A DNA stretch of 64,000 bases from Acidovorax sp. (GCF_021287135.1 NZ_JAJTBB010000085.1:248001-312000); one strand, 5' to 3'. Numbered from the stretch's first letter, positions 25,271-34,212 are shown. The notes: generated by a model from the sequence alone, not told the origin. A program made the numbers and translations.

Positions 25271-27169
25271 ATGAACCCTGCTTCCGAAGCGCCCACGGTG
25301 GCCGCCGTGTCCGTCCATGATCTGCGCGAGCGCATCCGCCGCAAAGGCCGCCTCAAGGGCCGCCAGCCCGAAGAGGCCGCGATGGCCGAGGTGGCGCAGC
25401 TGCTGGGCCCGCGCCCGCCCGCCGGTTACCGGCGCGACCTGCTCATTGAACACCTGCACCGCCTGAACGATCACTTTGGCGTGCTGCACGACCGACACTT
25501 GGTGGCGCTCGCCAAGCAGATGAATCTGGCCATGGCCGAGGTGTACGAGGTGGCGAGCTTCTATCACCACTTCGACATCGTGCGTGGCGACGAGGCCCCG
25601 GCGCCGCGCCTGGTGCTGCGCGTGTGCGACAGCCTCAGCTGCAGCATGGCCGGGGCGCGCGAGTTGCTGGCCGCGCTGCCCGAGCGGCTGCGCGCGGCGG
25701 GACAGGGCGACGTGCAGGTCCAGGCCGTGCCTTGCATGGGCCGCTGTGAGCAGGCGCCCGTGGCCGTGGTGCACCAGTGCCCCGTGCCACACGCCACCGT
25801 GGACGCGGTGCTGGAAACCGTGAAATCAAAGCCAAATCGGGCTCTAGCGCTTCATCCACAAGCGCTGGAAGCTATCAATTTTGATGTTGCCGGCCTGGCG
25901 GAGCACAGCGTGCCTGCGCAGCCAGAAGACATCAGCCCCGCCCATACCGACTTGGCCACCTACCGCGCCCACGGCGGCTACCAGACCGCCGCCGCGCTGG
26001 TCAACGGCGAGATGGACGCCGAGGCGGTGCTGGCCGCCATGGAAGACTCGGGCCTGCGCGGCCTGGGCGGCGCCGGCTTTCCGGCCGGGCGCAAGTGGCG
26101 CATCGTGCGGGATCAACTGGCGCCACGCCTCATGGCCGTGAACATCGACGAGGGGGAGCCCGGCACCTTCAAGGACCGCACTTATCTAGAACGCGGCCCG
26201 CACCGCTTCCTGGAAGGCGTGCTCATCGCTGCCCAGGTGGTGGGCACCGAGGCCGTCTACATCTACCTGCGCGACGAGTACCACGGCTGCCGCGCACTGC
26301 TGCAGCGTGCCCTGGACGACCTGCGGGCCGAGCCGCCGTGCCCGCTGCCGCACATCGAGCTGCGGCGCGGCGCGGGCGCGTACATCTGCGGCGAAGAGTC
26401 CGCCATGATCGAGAGCATCGAAGGCAAGCGCGGCGAGCCGCGCATGCGCCCGCCCTACATCGCGCAGGTGGGCCTGTTCGGCCGGCCTACGCTGGAGCAC
26501 AACTTCGAGACGCTGTACTGGGTGCGTGACATCGTGGAGCGCGGGCCGCAGTGGTTTGCCAGCTTTGGCCGCCACGGCCGCAAGGGGCTGCGGTCGTTTA
26601 GCGTGAGCGGCCGGGTCAAGCACCCCGGCGTCAAGCTTGCGCCCGCAGGCATCACGGTGCAGGAACTCATCGACGAATACTGCGGCGGCATGCTGGACGG
26701 CCACCAGCTGTATGCCTACCTGCCGGGCGGCGCGTCGGGCGGCATCCTGCCCGCGAGCCTCAATCACATCCCGCTGGACTTCGACACGCTGCAGCCCTAC
26801 GGCTGCTTCATTGGCTCGGCCGCCGTCATCGTGCTCAGCCAGCACGACCGTGCGCGCGATGCCGCGCTGAATGTGATGCGCTTTTTTGAACACGAAAGCT
26901 GCGGCCAGTGCACGCCCTGCCGCGTGGGCACGGCCAAGGCGGCCACGCTGATGCAAGCGCCGCAGTGGGACGAAGAGCTGCTGGACGATCTGGCACAGGT
27001 GATGGCCGACGCCTCCATCTGCGGCCTGGGCCAGGCGGCGCCCAACCCCATCCGCTGCATCCACAAGTACTTTGCGCACGAGGTGGGCGAGGGACCGTGG
27101 CCGGGCGACCTGCCCAAGCCGCGCAACAGCCCGCTGGCGGAGCAACTGCCCCAGGGAGCCCGGCCATGA
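25271..27169 (+). CDS. fdsGB: NAD-dependent formate dehydrogenase, FdsG-FdsB fusion (NuoE- plus NuoF-like)
   Basis: A 632-residue electron-transfer subunit that passes electrons from FdsA to NAD+. Residues 40-180 are a NuoE-like [2Fe-2S] domain with Cys119 and Cys124 in VCDSLSC, and Cys155 and Cys159 in PCMGRC. Residues 225-630 are NuoF-like: GLRGLGGAGFPAGRKW, the FMN/NAD site NIDEGEPGTFKDRTYLERGP, GAGAYICGEESAMIESIEGK and the [4Fe-4S] Cys set ESCGQCTPCR plus ICGLG. The two parts are separate genes (fdsG, fdsB) in Cupriavidus. The linker, residues 185-206 (KSKPNRALALHPQALEAINF), is encoded by an inverted copy of the dispersed repeat. It overlaps fdsA by ATGA. Confidence 0.92.
   Translation: MNPASEAPTVAAVSVHDLRERIRRKGRLKGRQPEEAAMAEVAQLLGPRPPAGYRRDLLIEHLHRLNDHFGVLHDRHLVALAKQMNLAMAEVYEVASFYHHFDIVRGDEAPAPRLVLRVCDSLSCSMAGARELLAALPERLRAAGQGDVQVQAVPCMGRCEQAPVAVVHQCPVPHATVDAVLETVKSKPNRALALHPQALEAINFDVAGLAEHSVPAQPEDISPAHTDLATYRAHGGYQTAAALVNGEMDAEAVLAAMEDSGLRGLGGAGFPAGRKWRIVRDQLAPRLMAVNIDEGEPGTFKDRTYLERGPHRFLEGVLIAAQVVGTEAVYIYLRDEYHGCRALLQRALDDLRAEPPCPLPHIELRRGAGAYICGEESAMIESIEGKRGEPRMRPPYIAQVGLFGRPTLEHNFETLYWVRDIVERGPQWFASFGRHGRKGLRSFSVSGRVKHPGVKLAPAGITVQELIDEYCGGMLDGHQLYAYLPGGASGGILPASLNHIPLDFDTLQPYGCFIGSAAVIVLSQHDRARDAALNVMRFFEHESCGQCTPCRVGTAKAATLMQAPQWDEELLDDLAQVMADASICGLGQAAPNPIRCIHKYFAHEVGEGPWPGDLPKPRNSPLAEQLPQGARP
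25824..25886 (-). repeat. Dispersed palindromic repeat, copy G, in the FdsG-FdsB linker
   Basis: On the minus strand it reads AATTGATAGCTTCCAGCGCT, TGTGGATGAAGCGCT, AGAGCCCGATTTGGC. It is the only copy in minus orientation, and it is open in the reading frame of the fusion protein, where it encodes the joint between the NuoE-like and NuoF-like halves. Confidence 0.8.
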
Positions 27170-30051
27170 GCACGTTGCAAGACACCGGCGGCGTAGCGTT
27201 TGAGCTGGACGGCCAGCCCGTCACGGCCCACCCTGGCGAAACCATCCTCAAAGCCGCGCAGCGCCACGGCGTGGAAATTCCCCACCTTTGCTACACCGAG
27301 GGCCTGCGCCCCGATGGCAACTGCCGCGCCTGCGTGGTGGAGATCGCGGGCGAGCGCACGCTGGCCCCCAGCTGCTGCCGTGCGCCCACCGCAGGCATGA
27401 AGGTGCAGGCCGCCAGCCCCCGTGCGCGAAAGAGCCAGCAGATGGTGGTGGAGATGCTGCTGTCGGACATGCCGGATGTGGGCTACCGCTGGAACGATGA
27501 CAAGGCGGGTACTCCTGAATTGATAGCTGGTGGCGCTTATCCATCAAGCGCTAGCGGCCAATTTGACTCAAAAATTCCTGAAAGCATAGGCCAGCATGGC
27601 GAGCTGAGCCAATGGGCGGATCGCCTGGGCGTGGCCGTGCGCCCGGCATTGAAGGCCCTACGCCGCGAGCAGCCCGCGCCGGACCTGAGCCACCCCGCGA
27701 TGGCCGTTCATCTCGACGCCTGCATCCAGTGCAACCGCTGCGTGCGCGCCTGCCGCGAGGAGCAGGTGAACGACGTGATCGGCTACGCCCTGCGCGGTGC
27801 CGACGGCAAGATCGTCTTCGACCTCGACGACCCCATGGCCGAGAGCACCTGCGTGGCCTGCGGCGAGTGCGTGCAGGCCTGCCCCACGGGCGCGCTCAGC
27901 CCCAAGACGCACATCGGCTCCCAAAAGGTGGACCGCCAGGTGGATTCGGTCTGCCCGTTCTGCGGCGTGGGTTGTCTCATCACCTACAACGTGCGCGACG
28001 AAAAGATCATCAGCGTGGAAGGCCGCGACGGCCCCGCCAACCACGGCCGCCTGTGCGTGAAGGGGCGCTTTGGTTTTGATTACGCGCACCATCCGGACCG
28101 CCTGACGGTGCCGCTGATCCGCAAGCCCGGCGTGCCCAAGGAAGTGCGGCCCCACGGCGCCGACTGGCGCAGCACCTTCCGCGAGGCGACGTGGGACGAG
28201 GCGCTGGAGCTGGCCGCCGGCACGCTCAAGGCCCTGCGCGACACGCACGGCCCCAAGGCGCTGGCGGGGTTCGGCTCGGCCAAGGGCAGCAACGAAGAGG
28301 CCTACCTGTTCCAGAAGCTGGTGCGCACCGGCTTTGGCAGCAACAACGTGGACCACTGCACGCGGCTGTGCCATGCGTCCAGCGTGGCTGCGCTGCTCGA
28401 AGGCGTGGGCTCGGGCGCGGTGAGCAACCCGGTGAACGACGTGGAGCATGCCGAGCTGATCTTCGTGATCGGCTCCAACCCCACGGCCAACCACCCGGTG
28501 GCCGCCACCTGGATGAAGAACGCGGCGAAGCGCGGCGCGAAGATTGTTCTGGCCGACCCGCGTGTGACCGACATTGGCCGCCACGCGTGGCGCACGCTGC
28601 AGTTCAAGGCCGACACCGACGTGGCCCTGCTCAACGCGCTGATCCACACGGTGATCGACGAGGGCCTGGTGGATGAGGCTTTCATCCAGGAGCGCACCAC
28701 CGACTTCGAAGCGCTCAAGGCCAACGTGATGGGCTGCAGCCCCGAGGCCATGGCGCCCGTCTGCGGCATCCCGGCCGAAACGCTGCGCGAGGTGGCGCGG
28801 GCGTTTGCCACGGCCAAGTCCTCGATGATCCTCTGGGGCATGGGCGTGAGCCAGCACGTGCACGGCACCGACAACGCGCGGTGCTTGATCGCGCTGTGTG
28901 CCGTCACGGGGCAGATCGGCAAGCCCGGCTCGGGCCTGCACCCGCTGCGGGGCCAGAACAATGTACAGGGCGCTAGCGACGCTGGCCTCATCCCCATGAT
29001 GTTCCCCAACTACCAACGCGTGGACAACGCGGCGGCGCATGCATGGTTTGAAGACTTCTGGGGCACCAAGCTCGATGCAGCACCCGGCTACACGGTGGTG
29101 GAAATCATGCACAAGGCCCTGGCCGATGACAGCGACCCGCACAAGGTGCGCGGCATGTACATCCAGGGCGAGAACCCCGCCATGAGCGACCCCGACCTGA
29201 ACCACGCGCGCCATGCGCTGGCCAGCCTGCAGCACCTGGTGGTGCAGGACATCTTCCTGACCGAAACCGCGTGGCTGGCCGACGTGGTGCTGCCCGCCAG
29301 CGCCTGGCCCGAGAAGACCGGCACGGCCAGCAACACCGACCGCATGGTGCAAATGGGCCGCCGCGCGCTCAACCCGCCGGGCGATGCGCGGCCCGATCTC
29401 TGGATCATTCAGCAGATCGCCAAGCGCATGGGATTGCCCTGGAACTACGAAGGCGAAGAATCCGGCGTGGCCGCCGTCTACGACGAGATGCGCCAGGCCA
29501 TGCACGCGAGCATCGAGGGCATCACCTGGGACCGGCTGGAGCGCGAATCCAGCGTGACCTACCCTTGCCTGACCCCCGACGACCCCGGCCAGCCCATCGT
29601 GTTCATGGAGCAGTTCCCCACGCCCACGGGCCGCCTCAAGCTCGTGCCCGCTAGCGTGATTCCAGCGGCCGAAAAGCCCGATGCCGCCTACCCCCTGGTG
29701 CTCATCACCGGCCGCCAGCTGGAGCACTGGCATACGGGCAGCATGACGCGGCGCAGTTCGGTGCTGGACGCCATCGAGCCCATGGCCACGGCATCGCTGC
29801 ACGGCGACGAGCTGGCGCGGCTGGGCGTGGCGCCGGGCGCTCTGGTGGCCATTCGCTCGCGCCGCGGCATGCTGCAGGTGCGCGTGCGGCGCGATGACGG
29901 CACGCCGCGCGGCACGGTGTTCATGCCGTTTGCCTACGTGGAGGCGGCGGCCAACTTGCTCACCAACGCGGCGCTGGACCCGTTCGGCAAGATCCCGGAG
30001 TTCAAGTACTGCGCGGTGGCGGTCGAGAAGCTCGAAGCCGCCGCCAACTGA
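27166..30051 (+). CDS. fdsA: NAD-dependent formate dehydrogenase catalytic subunit
   Basis: A 961-residue molybdo-bis-MGD enzyme oxidising formate to CO2 in the cytoplasm. Order of domains: N-terminal [2Fe-2S] ferredoxin (Cys42, 53, 56, 70), a His/Cys-type and two [4Fe-4S] motifs (CIQCNRCVRAC and CVACGECVQACP), the NADH-dehydrogenase-like cluster CPFCGVGC (Cys263-270) with Cys297, then the Mo-bisPGD domains. The Mo ligand is Cys402 in RLCHASS with His403, so it is not a selenoprotein. Residues 116-139 (GTPELIAGG to SKIPE) are encoded by a dispersed repeat copy inserted between the 2Fe-2S and 4Fe-4S domains. Start overlaps the fdsGB stop. No fdsD-like small gene follows. Confidence 0.95.
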   Translation: MSTLQDTGGVAFELDGQPVTAHPGETILKAAQRHGVEIPHLCYTEGLRPDGNCRACVVEIAGERTLAPSCCRAPTAGMKVQAASPRARKSQQMVVEMLLSDMPDVGYRWNDDKAGTPELIAGGAYPSSASGQFDSKIPESIGQHGELSQWADRLGVAVRPALKALRREQPAPDLSHPAMAVHLDACIQCNRCVRACREEQVNDVIGYALRGADGKIVFDLDDPMAESTCVACGECVQACPTGALSPKTHIGSQKVDRQVDSVCPFCGVGCLITYNVRDEKIISVEGRDGPANHGRLCVKGRFGFDYAHHPDRLTVPLIRKPGVPKEVRPHGADWRSTFREATWDEALELAAGTLKALRDTHGPKALAGFGSAKGSNEEAYLFQKLVRTGFGSNNVDHCTRLCHASSVAALLEGVGSGAVSNPVNDVEHAELIFVIGSNPTANHPVAATWMKNAAKRGAKIVLADPRVTDIGRHAWRTLQFKADTDVALLNALIHTVIDEGLVDEAFIQERTTDFEALKANVMGCSPEAMAPVCGIPAETLREVARAFATAKSSMILWGMGVSQHVHGTDNARCLIALCAVTGQIGKPGSGLHPLRGQNNVQGASDAGLIPMMFPNYQRVDNAAAHAWFEDFWGTKLDAAPGYTVVEIMHKALADDSDPHKVRGMYIQGENPAMSDPDLNHARHALASLQHLVVQDIFLTETAWLADVVLPASAWPEKTGTASNTDRMVQMGRRALNPPGDARPDLWIIQQIAKRMGLPWNYEGEESGVAAVYDEMRQAMHASIEGITWDRLERESSVTYPCLTPDDPGQPIVFMEQFPTPTGRLKLVPASVIPAAEKPDAAYPLVLITGRQLEHWHTGSMTRRSSVLDAIEPMATASLHGDELARLGVAPGALVAIRSRRGMLQVRVRRDDGTPRGTVFMPFAYVEAAANLLTNAALDPFGKIPEFKYCAVAVEKLEAAAN
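27511..27583 (+). repeat. Dispersed palindromic repeat, copy H, translated inside fdsA
   Basis: ACTCCTGAATTGATAGCTGG, then GGCGCTTATCCATCAAGCGC, then TAGCGGCCAATTTGACTC. It is open in the fdsA frame and encodes roughly 24 residues that interrupt the expected short linker between the N-terminal ferredoxin domain and the first 4Fe-4S motif. Confidence 0.8.
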
Positions 30052-30117
30052 CGGCGCGCAAAGGGGTTTTGCGGAAATGGCGGCCCTCGGTGCAGCGCCG
30101 GGGTACATTCCACGCCC

Positions 30118-30684
30118 ATGACCGAACGCCCCTTCACCGACGTGGCCGTGATCATGCGCTGCGAGCGCATCGACAACCGCTGGCAGCCCTGGCGCTGGTC
30201 GCTGGCCGACGTGGTGGTCCATGAAACCGCCTTCGGCACCGAACCCCGGCCGCTGATCCAGGACGAGCGCGAGCAGCGCTGGCTGTTCCCCGGCTTTCGC
30301 GTGGAGCTGTTCCGCGACGACGCCGAGGGGTACCACCTCAACCTCACGTCACCGGCCCCTTGCTGGTTTGTGATGTGGCGCCGCGATGAAGACCCGGGCA
30401 CCGGGGCAGTCCCGCTGGCCCGTCCCGTGGCGGTGAGCCTGAGCTACCACGACGCCGGCCGCTGGCTGGACGCGCAGGAAACCGTGGAGCAGGTGCCCGC
30501 AGCGCCGGAGGTGCTGGAAGTGCTGCGCGCCTTTGTGGCCGAGCACTACCAGCCCGAGCCCAAGCGCCGCAAGCGCCCCGACAGCTTCCGCCCGCTGCAG
30601 GACCGGTTTGGCAACCCCGCGTCGGTCAGCACCGAGAAACAGCGCGGTGGCGGCGGCCACGCCGGAGGTGCGGGCCATGGCTGA
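30118..30684 (+). CDS. DUF3305 domain protein of the formate region
   Basis: A 188-residue soluble protein starting MTERPFTDVAVIMRCERIDN, with PWRWSLADVVVHE and PGFRVELFRDDAEGYHLNLT, the pattern of DUF3305. The C-terminal 45 residues are Lys/Arg- and Gly-rich. It overlaps the DUF3306 gene by 8 bp, so the two are translated together. DUF3305/DUF3306 pairs occur with formate dehydrogenase genes in other proteobacteria; their biochemical role is not established. A maturation or electron-transfer role is inference. Confidence 0.85.
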   Translation: MTERPFTDVAVIMRCERIDNRWQPWRWSLADVVVHETAFGTEPRPLIQDEREQRWLFPGFRVELFRDDAEGYHLNLTSPAPCWFVMWRRDEDPGTGAVPLARPVAVSLSYHDAGRWLDAQETVEQVPAAPEVLEVLRAFVAEHYQPEPKRRKRPDSFRPLQDRFGNPASVSTEKQRGGGGHAGGAGHG

Positions 30685-31426
30685 CGGTTTCCTGGGCCGC
30701 TGGTCGCGCCGCAAGCAGGATGCGCGCGAAGGCAAGCCGCAGGCGCAAGAGCCTGCGGCCCCGGCCGTTCCCCCGCCGGCGGCGGGGGCCCCTGCACAGG
30801 CGCCGGCCGTGCAGACCAGCGCCGTTTCGCGCGTACCGGCCGTGCCGGCTTCCGCCCCTGCGGCACCCGTTGCAGCGCCGCCCGCAGAGGCACCGCCTCT
30901 GCCCACGCTGGCCGATGCCCAGGCCTTGACGCCCGCGTCGGACTTCAAGCCCTTCGTGGCGCGGGCCGTGCCGCCCGAGGTGCGCAACCTGGCCATGAAG
31001 AAGCTCTTTGCCGACCCGCACTTCAACGTGATGGACGGGCTGGACATCTACGTGGGCGACTACACCCAGCCCGACCCGCTGCCCGCCGGCATGCTGCGCC
31101 AGATGGCCAGCGCCCATGCCCTGGGCCTGTTCGATGCCGAGAAACCGCAGGAGCCGGCGGAGCCGGCCGGCCCGGCGGCCCCGCCAATAGCCCCGGAGGG
31201 CGCTCAGCCTCGGGAAGCTGCCGGGGCGGCCGGTGCGCCGGACGTGGCACAGTCGGGGGTATGCACCGCTGTTCCTAGCGCTGCCCCCAGCGAGCCGGAG
31301 CCCGGCGCCGCCCCCCGGGCGGCCGCAGCGCCCGCCAGCCAACCCGAACATGACCACGACGCTTCTTTGCGATTGCAACCAGACCATGCCCCTCAGCGCG
31401 AAGGCGCTGGGCGCGGCACTGCATGA
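30677..31426 (+). CDS. DUF3306 domain protein
   Basis: A 249-residue protein starting MADGFLGRWSRRKQDAREGK. A long Ala/Pro-rich low-complexity stretch (about residues 22-75) precedes the conserved DUF3306 core: TLADAQALTPASDFKPFVAR, VRNLAMKKLFADPHFNVMDG and LDIYVGDYTQPDPLP. A second Ala/Pro/Glu-rich tail follows and shares 77 bp with the start of the ferredoxin gene in another frame. No membrane segment is seen. It works presumably with the DUF3305 partner; no function is known. Confidence 0.82.
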   Translation: MADGFLGRWSRRKQDAREGKPQAQEPAAPAVPPPAAGAPAQAPAVQTSAVSRVPAVPASAPAAPVAAPPAEAPPLPTLADAQALTPASDFKPFVARAVPPEVRNLAMKKLFADPHFNVMDGLDIYVGDYTQPDPLPAGMLRQMASAHALGLFDAEKPQEPAEPAGPAAPPIAPEGAQPREAAGAAGAPDVAQSGVCTAVPSAAPSEPEPGAAPRAAAAPASQPEHDHDASLRLQPDHAPQREGAGRGTA

Positions 31427-33458
31427 GGACGGGCTGACCGTCCATTCCACCCTGTGCCGCCGCGAGGCCGGGGCCTTCCAGAAAGCCATCCAGTCCGGCG
31501 ACGACGTGGTGGTGGCCTGCACCCAGGAACAGCGCCTGTTTGGCGAGCTGGGCCAGCAGACCGAGGGGGCGGTGTCGCCCATCCGCTTTGTCAACATCCG
31601 CGAGACGGGCGGCTGGAGCCGCGACGCGGCCCAGGCCAGCCCCAAGATCGCGGCCCTGCTGGCGGCGGCGCGCCTGCCCGAGCCCGAGCCGGTGCCCACC
31701 GTCACCTACCGCAGTGCCGGGCGCGTGCTCATCATCGGCCCGCTGGACCAGGCCGAACAGGTGGCGGCCCTGGTGTCGGATGTGCTGGATGTCACGCTGT
31801 TCACCCAGGGCCCCGGCAACGCGGGCGGCGCACAGGCGCGGCGCTACCCGGTACTGGGCGGGCGCATCACGGGCCTGGCCGGCTGGCTGGGCGCGTTCGA
31901 GCTGCAGTGGCAAGCCGACAACCCCATCGACCTGGACCTGTGCACCCGTTGCAATGCTTGCGTGGCGGCCTGTCCCGAGAACGCCATTGGGCTGGACTAC
32001 CAGATCGACCTGGCGGCCTGCCAGTCGCACCGGGCCTGCGTGAAGGTCTGCCAGGTGGCAGGCGCCATCGATTTCCACCGCGACGCTGGCGTGCAGACCG
32101 AGCGCTTTGATCTGGTGCTGGACCTGCGTTCGCCCACCGCCACGCCCACCTTCCTGCAGCACGCGCTGCCGCAGGGCTACTTCCGCTGGGATGGCCGCGA
32201 CATGGCAACGTTGCTGCGGCTGCGCGAGCTGGTCGGCGAGTTCGAGAAGCCCAAGTTCTTCGTCTACAAGCAAAAGCTGTGCGCCCACAGCCGCAACGAG
32301 ACGGTGGGCTGCAACGCCTGCGTGGACATCTGTTCGGCCGAGGCCGTGGGCAGCGACAAGAGCCACCAGCGCATCGTGGTGAACCCCAACCTGTGCGTGG
32401 GCTGCGGCGCCTGCACCACCGTGTGCCCCACCGGCGCGCTGACCTATGCCTACCCGCGTGCGGCTGAGCAGGGCGCCAAGCTCAAGACCCTGCTGTCCAC
32501 CTATGCCGCGGCCGGCGGCAAGGACGCGGTGCTGCTGCTGCACAGCCAGGAGCGCGGCCAGGCGCTGGTGGAGGAACTGGGCCGCGCCGCGCAGCTGAAG
32601 CTGGCGCACGGCGTGCCCGCCAATGTGATCCCCGTGGCCCTGTGGCACACGGCCAGTACCGGCGTGGACCTGTGGCTGAGCGCCGTCGCCTACGGGGCCT
32701 CGCAGGTGGTGGTGCTCGGCACCGGCGAGGAAGCGCCGCAGTACCTGGACGGCCTGCAGGCCCAGATGGACGTGGCGCAGACCCTTCTGCGCGGCCTGGG
32801 CTACACCGGCACCCACCTCAAGCTGCTGCGTGCCACCCACCCCACCGATCTGGATGCGGCCTTGCAGGCGCTGGCGCAGACGCGCCAGAAGATCCCCGCC
32901 GTGGCGGCGCGCTTTGCGGTGGCGCAGGAAAAGCGCAGCACCCTCGATATGGCGCTGGACCACCTGGTGGAGCAGGCTCCGCTGCCTGCGGCCGAGCGGC
33001 CCGCCGCCATCGCGCTGCCGGCCTCGGGCTCGCCCCTGGGCACCATTGAGGTCCACAAGGACCGCTGCACCCTGTGCCTGAGCTGCGTCAGCGCCTGCCC
33101 CGCCAGCGCCCTGCAGGACAACCCGCAGCTGCCCCAGCTGCGCTTCATTGAAAAGAACTGCGTGCAGTGCGGCCTGTGTGCCACCACCTGCCCGGAAGAC
33201 GCCATCACCCTGCAGCCGCGCCTGCTGCTGACGCCCGAGCGCGCGCAGCCCCGCGTGCTCAACGAGGCCCAGCCCTGGGCCTGCGTGCGTTGCGGCAAGC
33301 CATTCGGCACGGTCAAGGCCATCGAAGCCATGCTGGGCAAGCTCGCGGGCCACGCCATGTTCCAGGGCGAGGCGCTGGAGCGCCTCAAGATGTGCAGCGA
33401 CTGCCGCGTGATCGACCTGTACTCCGCCCAAAACGAAACGAAAGTGACCGACCTGTGA
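31350..33458 (+). CDS. Multi-cluster 4Fe-4S ferredoxin of the formate region
   Basis: A 702-residue cytoplasmic iron-sulfur protein. It starts MTTTLLCDCNQTMPLSAKAL, resembling the N-terminus of HdrA/FdhB-like electron carriers, and then shows [4Fe-4S] motifs LCTRCNACVAACPENA, KLCAHSRNETVGCNACVDIC, LCVGCGACTTVCP, RCTLCLSCVSACP and NCVQCGLCATTCPEDA, plus a terminal CVRCGKPFG and CSDCRV. Such a chain of clusters would pass electrons between two partners. It sits between the soluble and the exported formate dehydrogenase genes; its stop overlaps the torD start (GTGA), so the two are coupled. The start at 31350 leaves a 77-bp overlap with DUF3306. Its exact electron partners are unknown. Confidence 0.88.
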   Translation: MTTTLLCDCNQTMPLSAKALGAALHEDGLTVHSTLCRREAGAFQKAIQSGDDVVVACTQEQRLFGELGQQTEGAVSPIRFVNIRETGGWSRDAAQASPKIAALLAAARLPEPEPVPTVTYRSAGRVLIIGPLDQAEQVAALVSDVLDVTLFTQGPGNAGGAQARRYPVLGGRITGLAGWLGAFELQWQADNPIDLDLCTRCNACVAACPENAIGLDYQIDLAACQSHRACVKVCQVAGAIDFHRDAGVQTERFDLVLDLRSPTATPTFLQHALPQGYFRWDGRDMATLLRLRELVGEFEKPKFFVYKQKLCAHSRNETVGCNACVDICSAEAVGSDKSHQRIVVNPNLCVGCGACTTVCPTGALTYAYPRAAEQGAKLKTLLSTYAAAGGKDAVLLLHSQERGQALVEELGRAAQLKLAHGVPANVIPVALWHTASTGVDLWLSAVAYGASQVVVLGTGEEAPQYLDGLQAQMDVAQTLLRGLGYTGTHLKLLRATHPTDLDAALQALAQTRQKIPAVAARFAVAQEKRSTLDMALDHLVEQAPLPAAERPAAIALPASGSPLGTIEVHKDRCTLCLSCVSACPASALQDNPQLPQLRFIEKNCVQCGLCATTCPEDAITLQPRLLLTPERAQPRVLNEAQPWACVRCGKPFGTVKAIEAMLGKLAGHAMFQGEALERLKMCSDCRVIDLYSAQNETKVTDL

Positions 33459-34108
33459 GCGAACCGTTGAGCGCCACCTCCAGCGCCCCCCTGGCCCCCC
33501 GCGGCAGCAGTGCCGCGCTGGACGAAGAGACCGCGCGGGCCGAGTTGTACGGGCTGCTGTCGCAGCTGTACTACGCAGCGCCTGGCACTGACTTGCTGGC
33601 GGCGCTGCGCGTGGCCGTGACCGAAGCGCCCAGCGCCGGCGGCTTCCTGCAGGAGCCCTGGCAACAGCTGGTGGGCGCCGCGCGCGCGCAGTCCGACGCG
33701 GACATCGCGCGCGAGTTCGACCGCCTCTTCGGCGGCGTGGGCAAGCCCGAGGTGTACCTGTTCGGCTCCCACTACCTGAGCGGCTTCCTCAACGAGAAAC
33801 CGCTGGTCCGCCTGCGTGCGGACCTGGACCGCCTGGGCCTTGCCCGCGACGAAGCCGCCATGCCCGAGACCGAGGACCACGTGGCCTACCTGTGCGAGGT
33901 CATGCGCTACCTGATCGCAGGCGACGACATGGCTGTCTGCAACCTGACGGCACAGCGCGACTTTTTTGCAACGCATCTGCAGCCCTGGCTCACGGCGCTG
34001 TGCGACGCGCTGGCGTCGCACCCGCAGGCGCGCTTTTATGCCGCGGTGGCCCAGTTCACGCGGGCTTTCGCGGCGGTGGAAACGCAAGGCTTCGACATGC
34101 TGGAATGA
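33455..34108 (+). CDS. TorD/DmsD-family molecular chaperone
   Basis: A 217-residue all-helical protein of the redox-enzyme maturation family: ARAELYGLLSQLYYAAPG, EFDRLFGGVGKPEVYLFGSH and the family signature MPETEDHVAYLCEVMRYLIA. These chaperones bind the Tat leader and help load the molybdenum cofactor, here most likely for FdhA encoded just downstream. The start is a GTG that overlaps the ferredoxin stop by four bases, and no better start lies further on. The protein is somewhat long at the N-terminus (about 20 Ser/Ala/Pro-rich residues). Confidence 0.9.
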   Translation: MSEPLSATSSAPLAPRGSSAALDEETARAELYGLLSQLYYAAPGTDLLAALRVAVTEAPSAGGFLQEPWQQLVGAARAQSDADIAREFDRLFGGVGKPEVYLFGSHYLSGFLNEKPLVRLRADLDRLGLARDEAAMPETEDHVAYLCEVMRYLIAGDDMAVCNLTAQRDFFATHLQPWLTALCDALASHPQARFYAAVAQFTRAFAAVETQGFDMLE

Positions 34109-34212
34109 GCCCCCGCGCGCCCAGGGCGCTTGCGCGGGGTGCTATCAAAGATGAGTAAGACAGTCGGGGGTGTGAAGCGCCGTTGCAGGGATTTACACGG
34201 TGGCATAGACTG

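Noticed and set aside
34140-34157. Another copy of the dispersed repeat after torD (GTGCTATCAAAGATGAG)
   Set aside because: Only the first 15 or so bases resemble the family and the stem arms are absent, so chance cannot be excluded.
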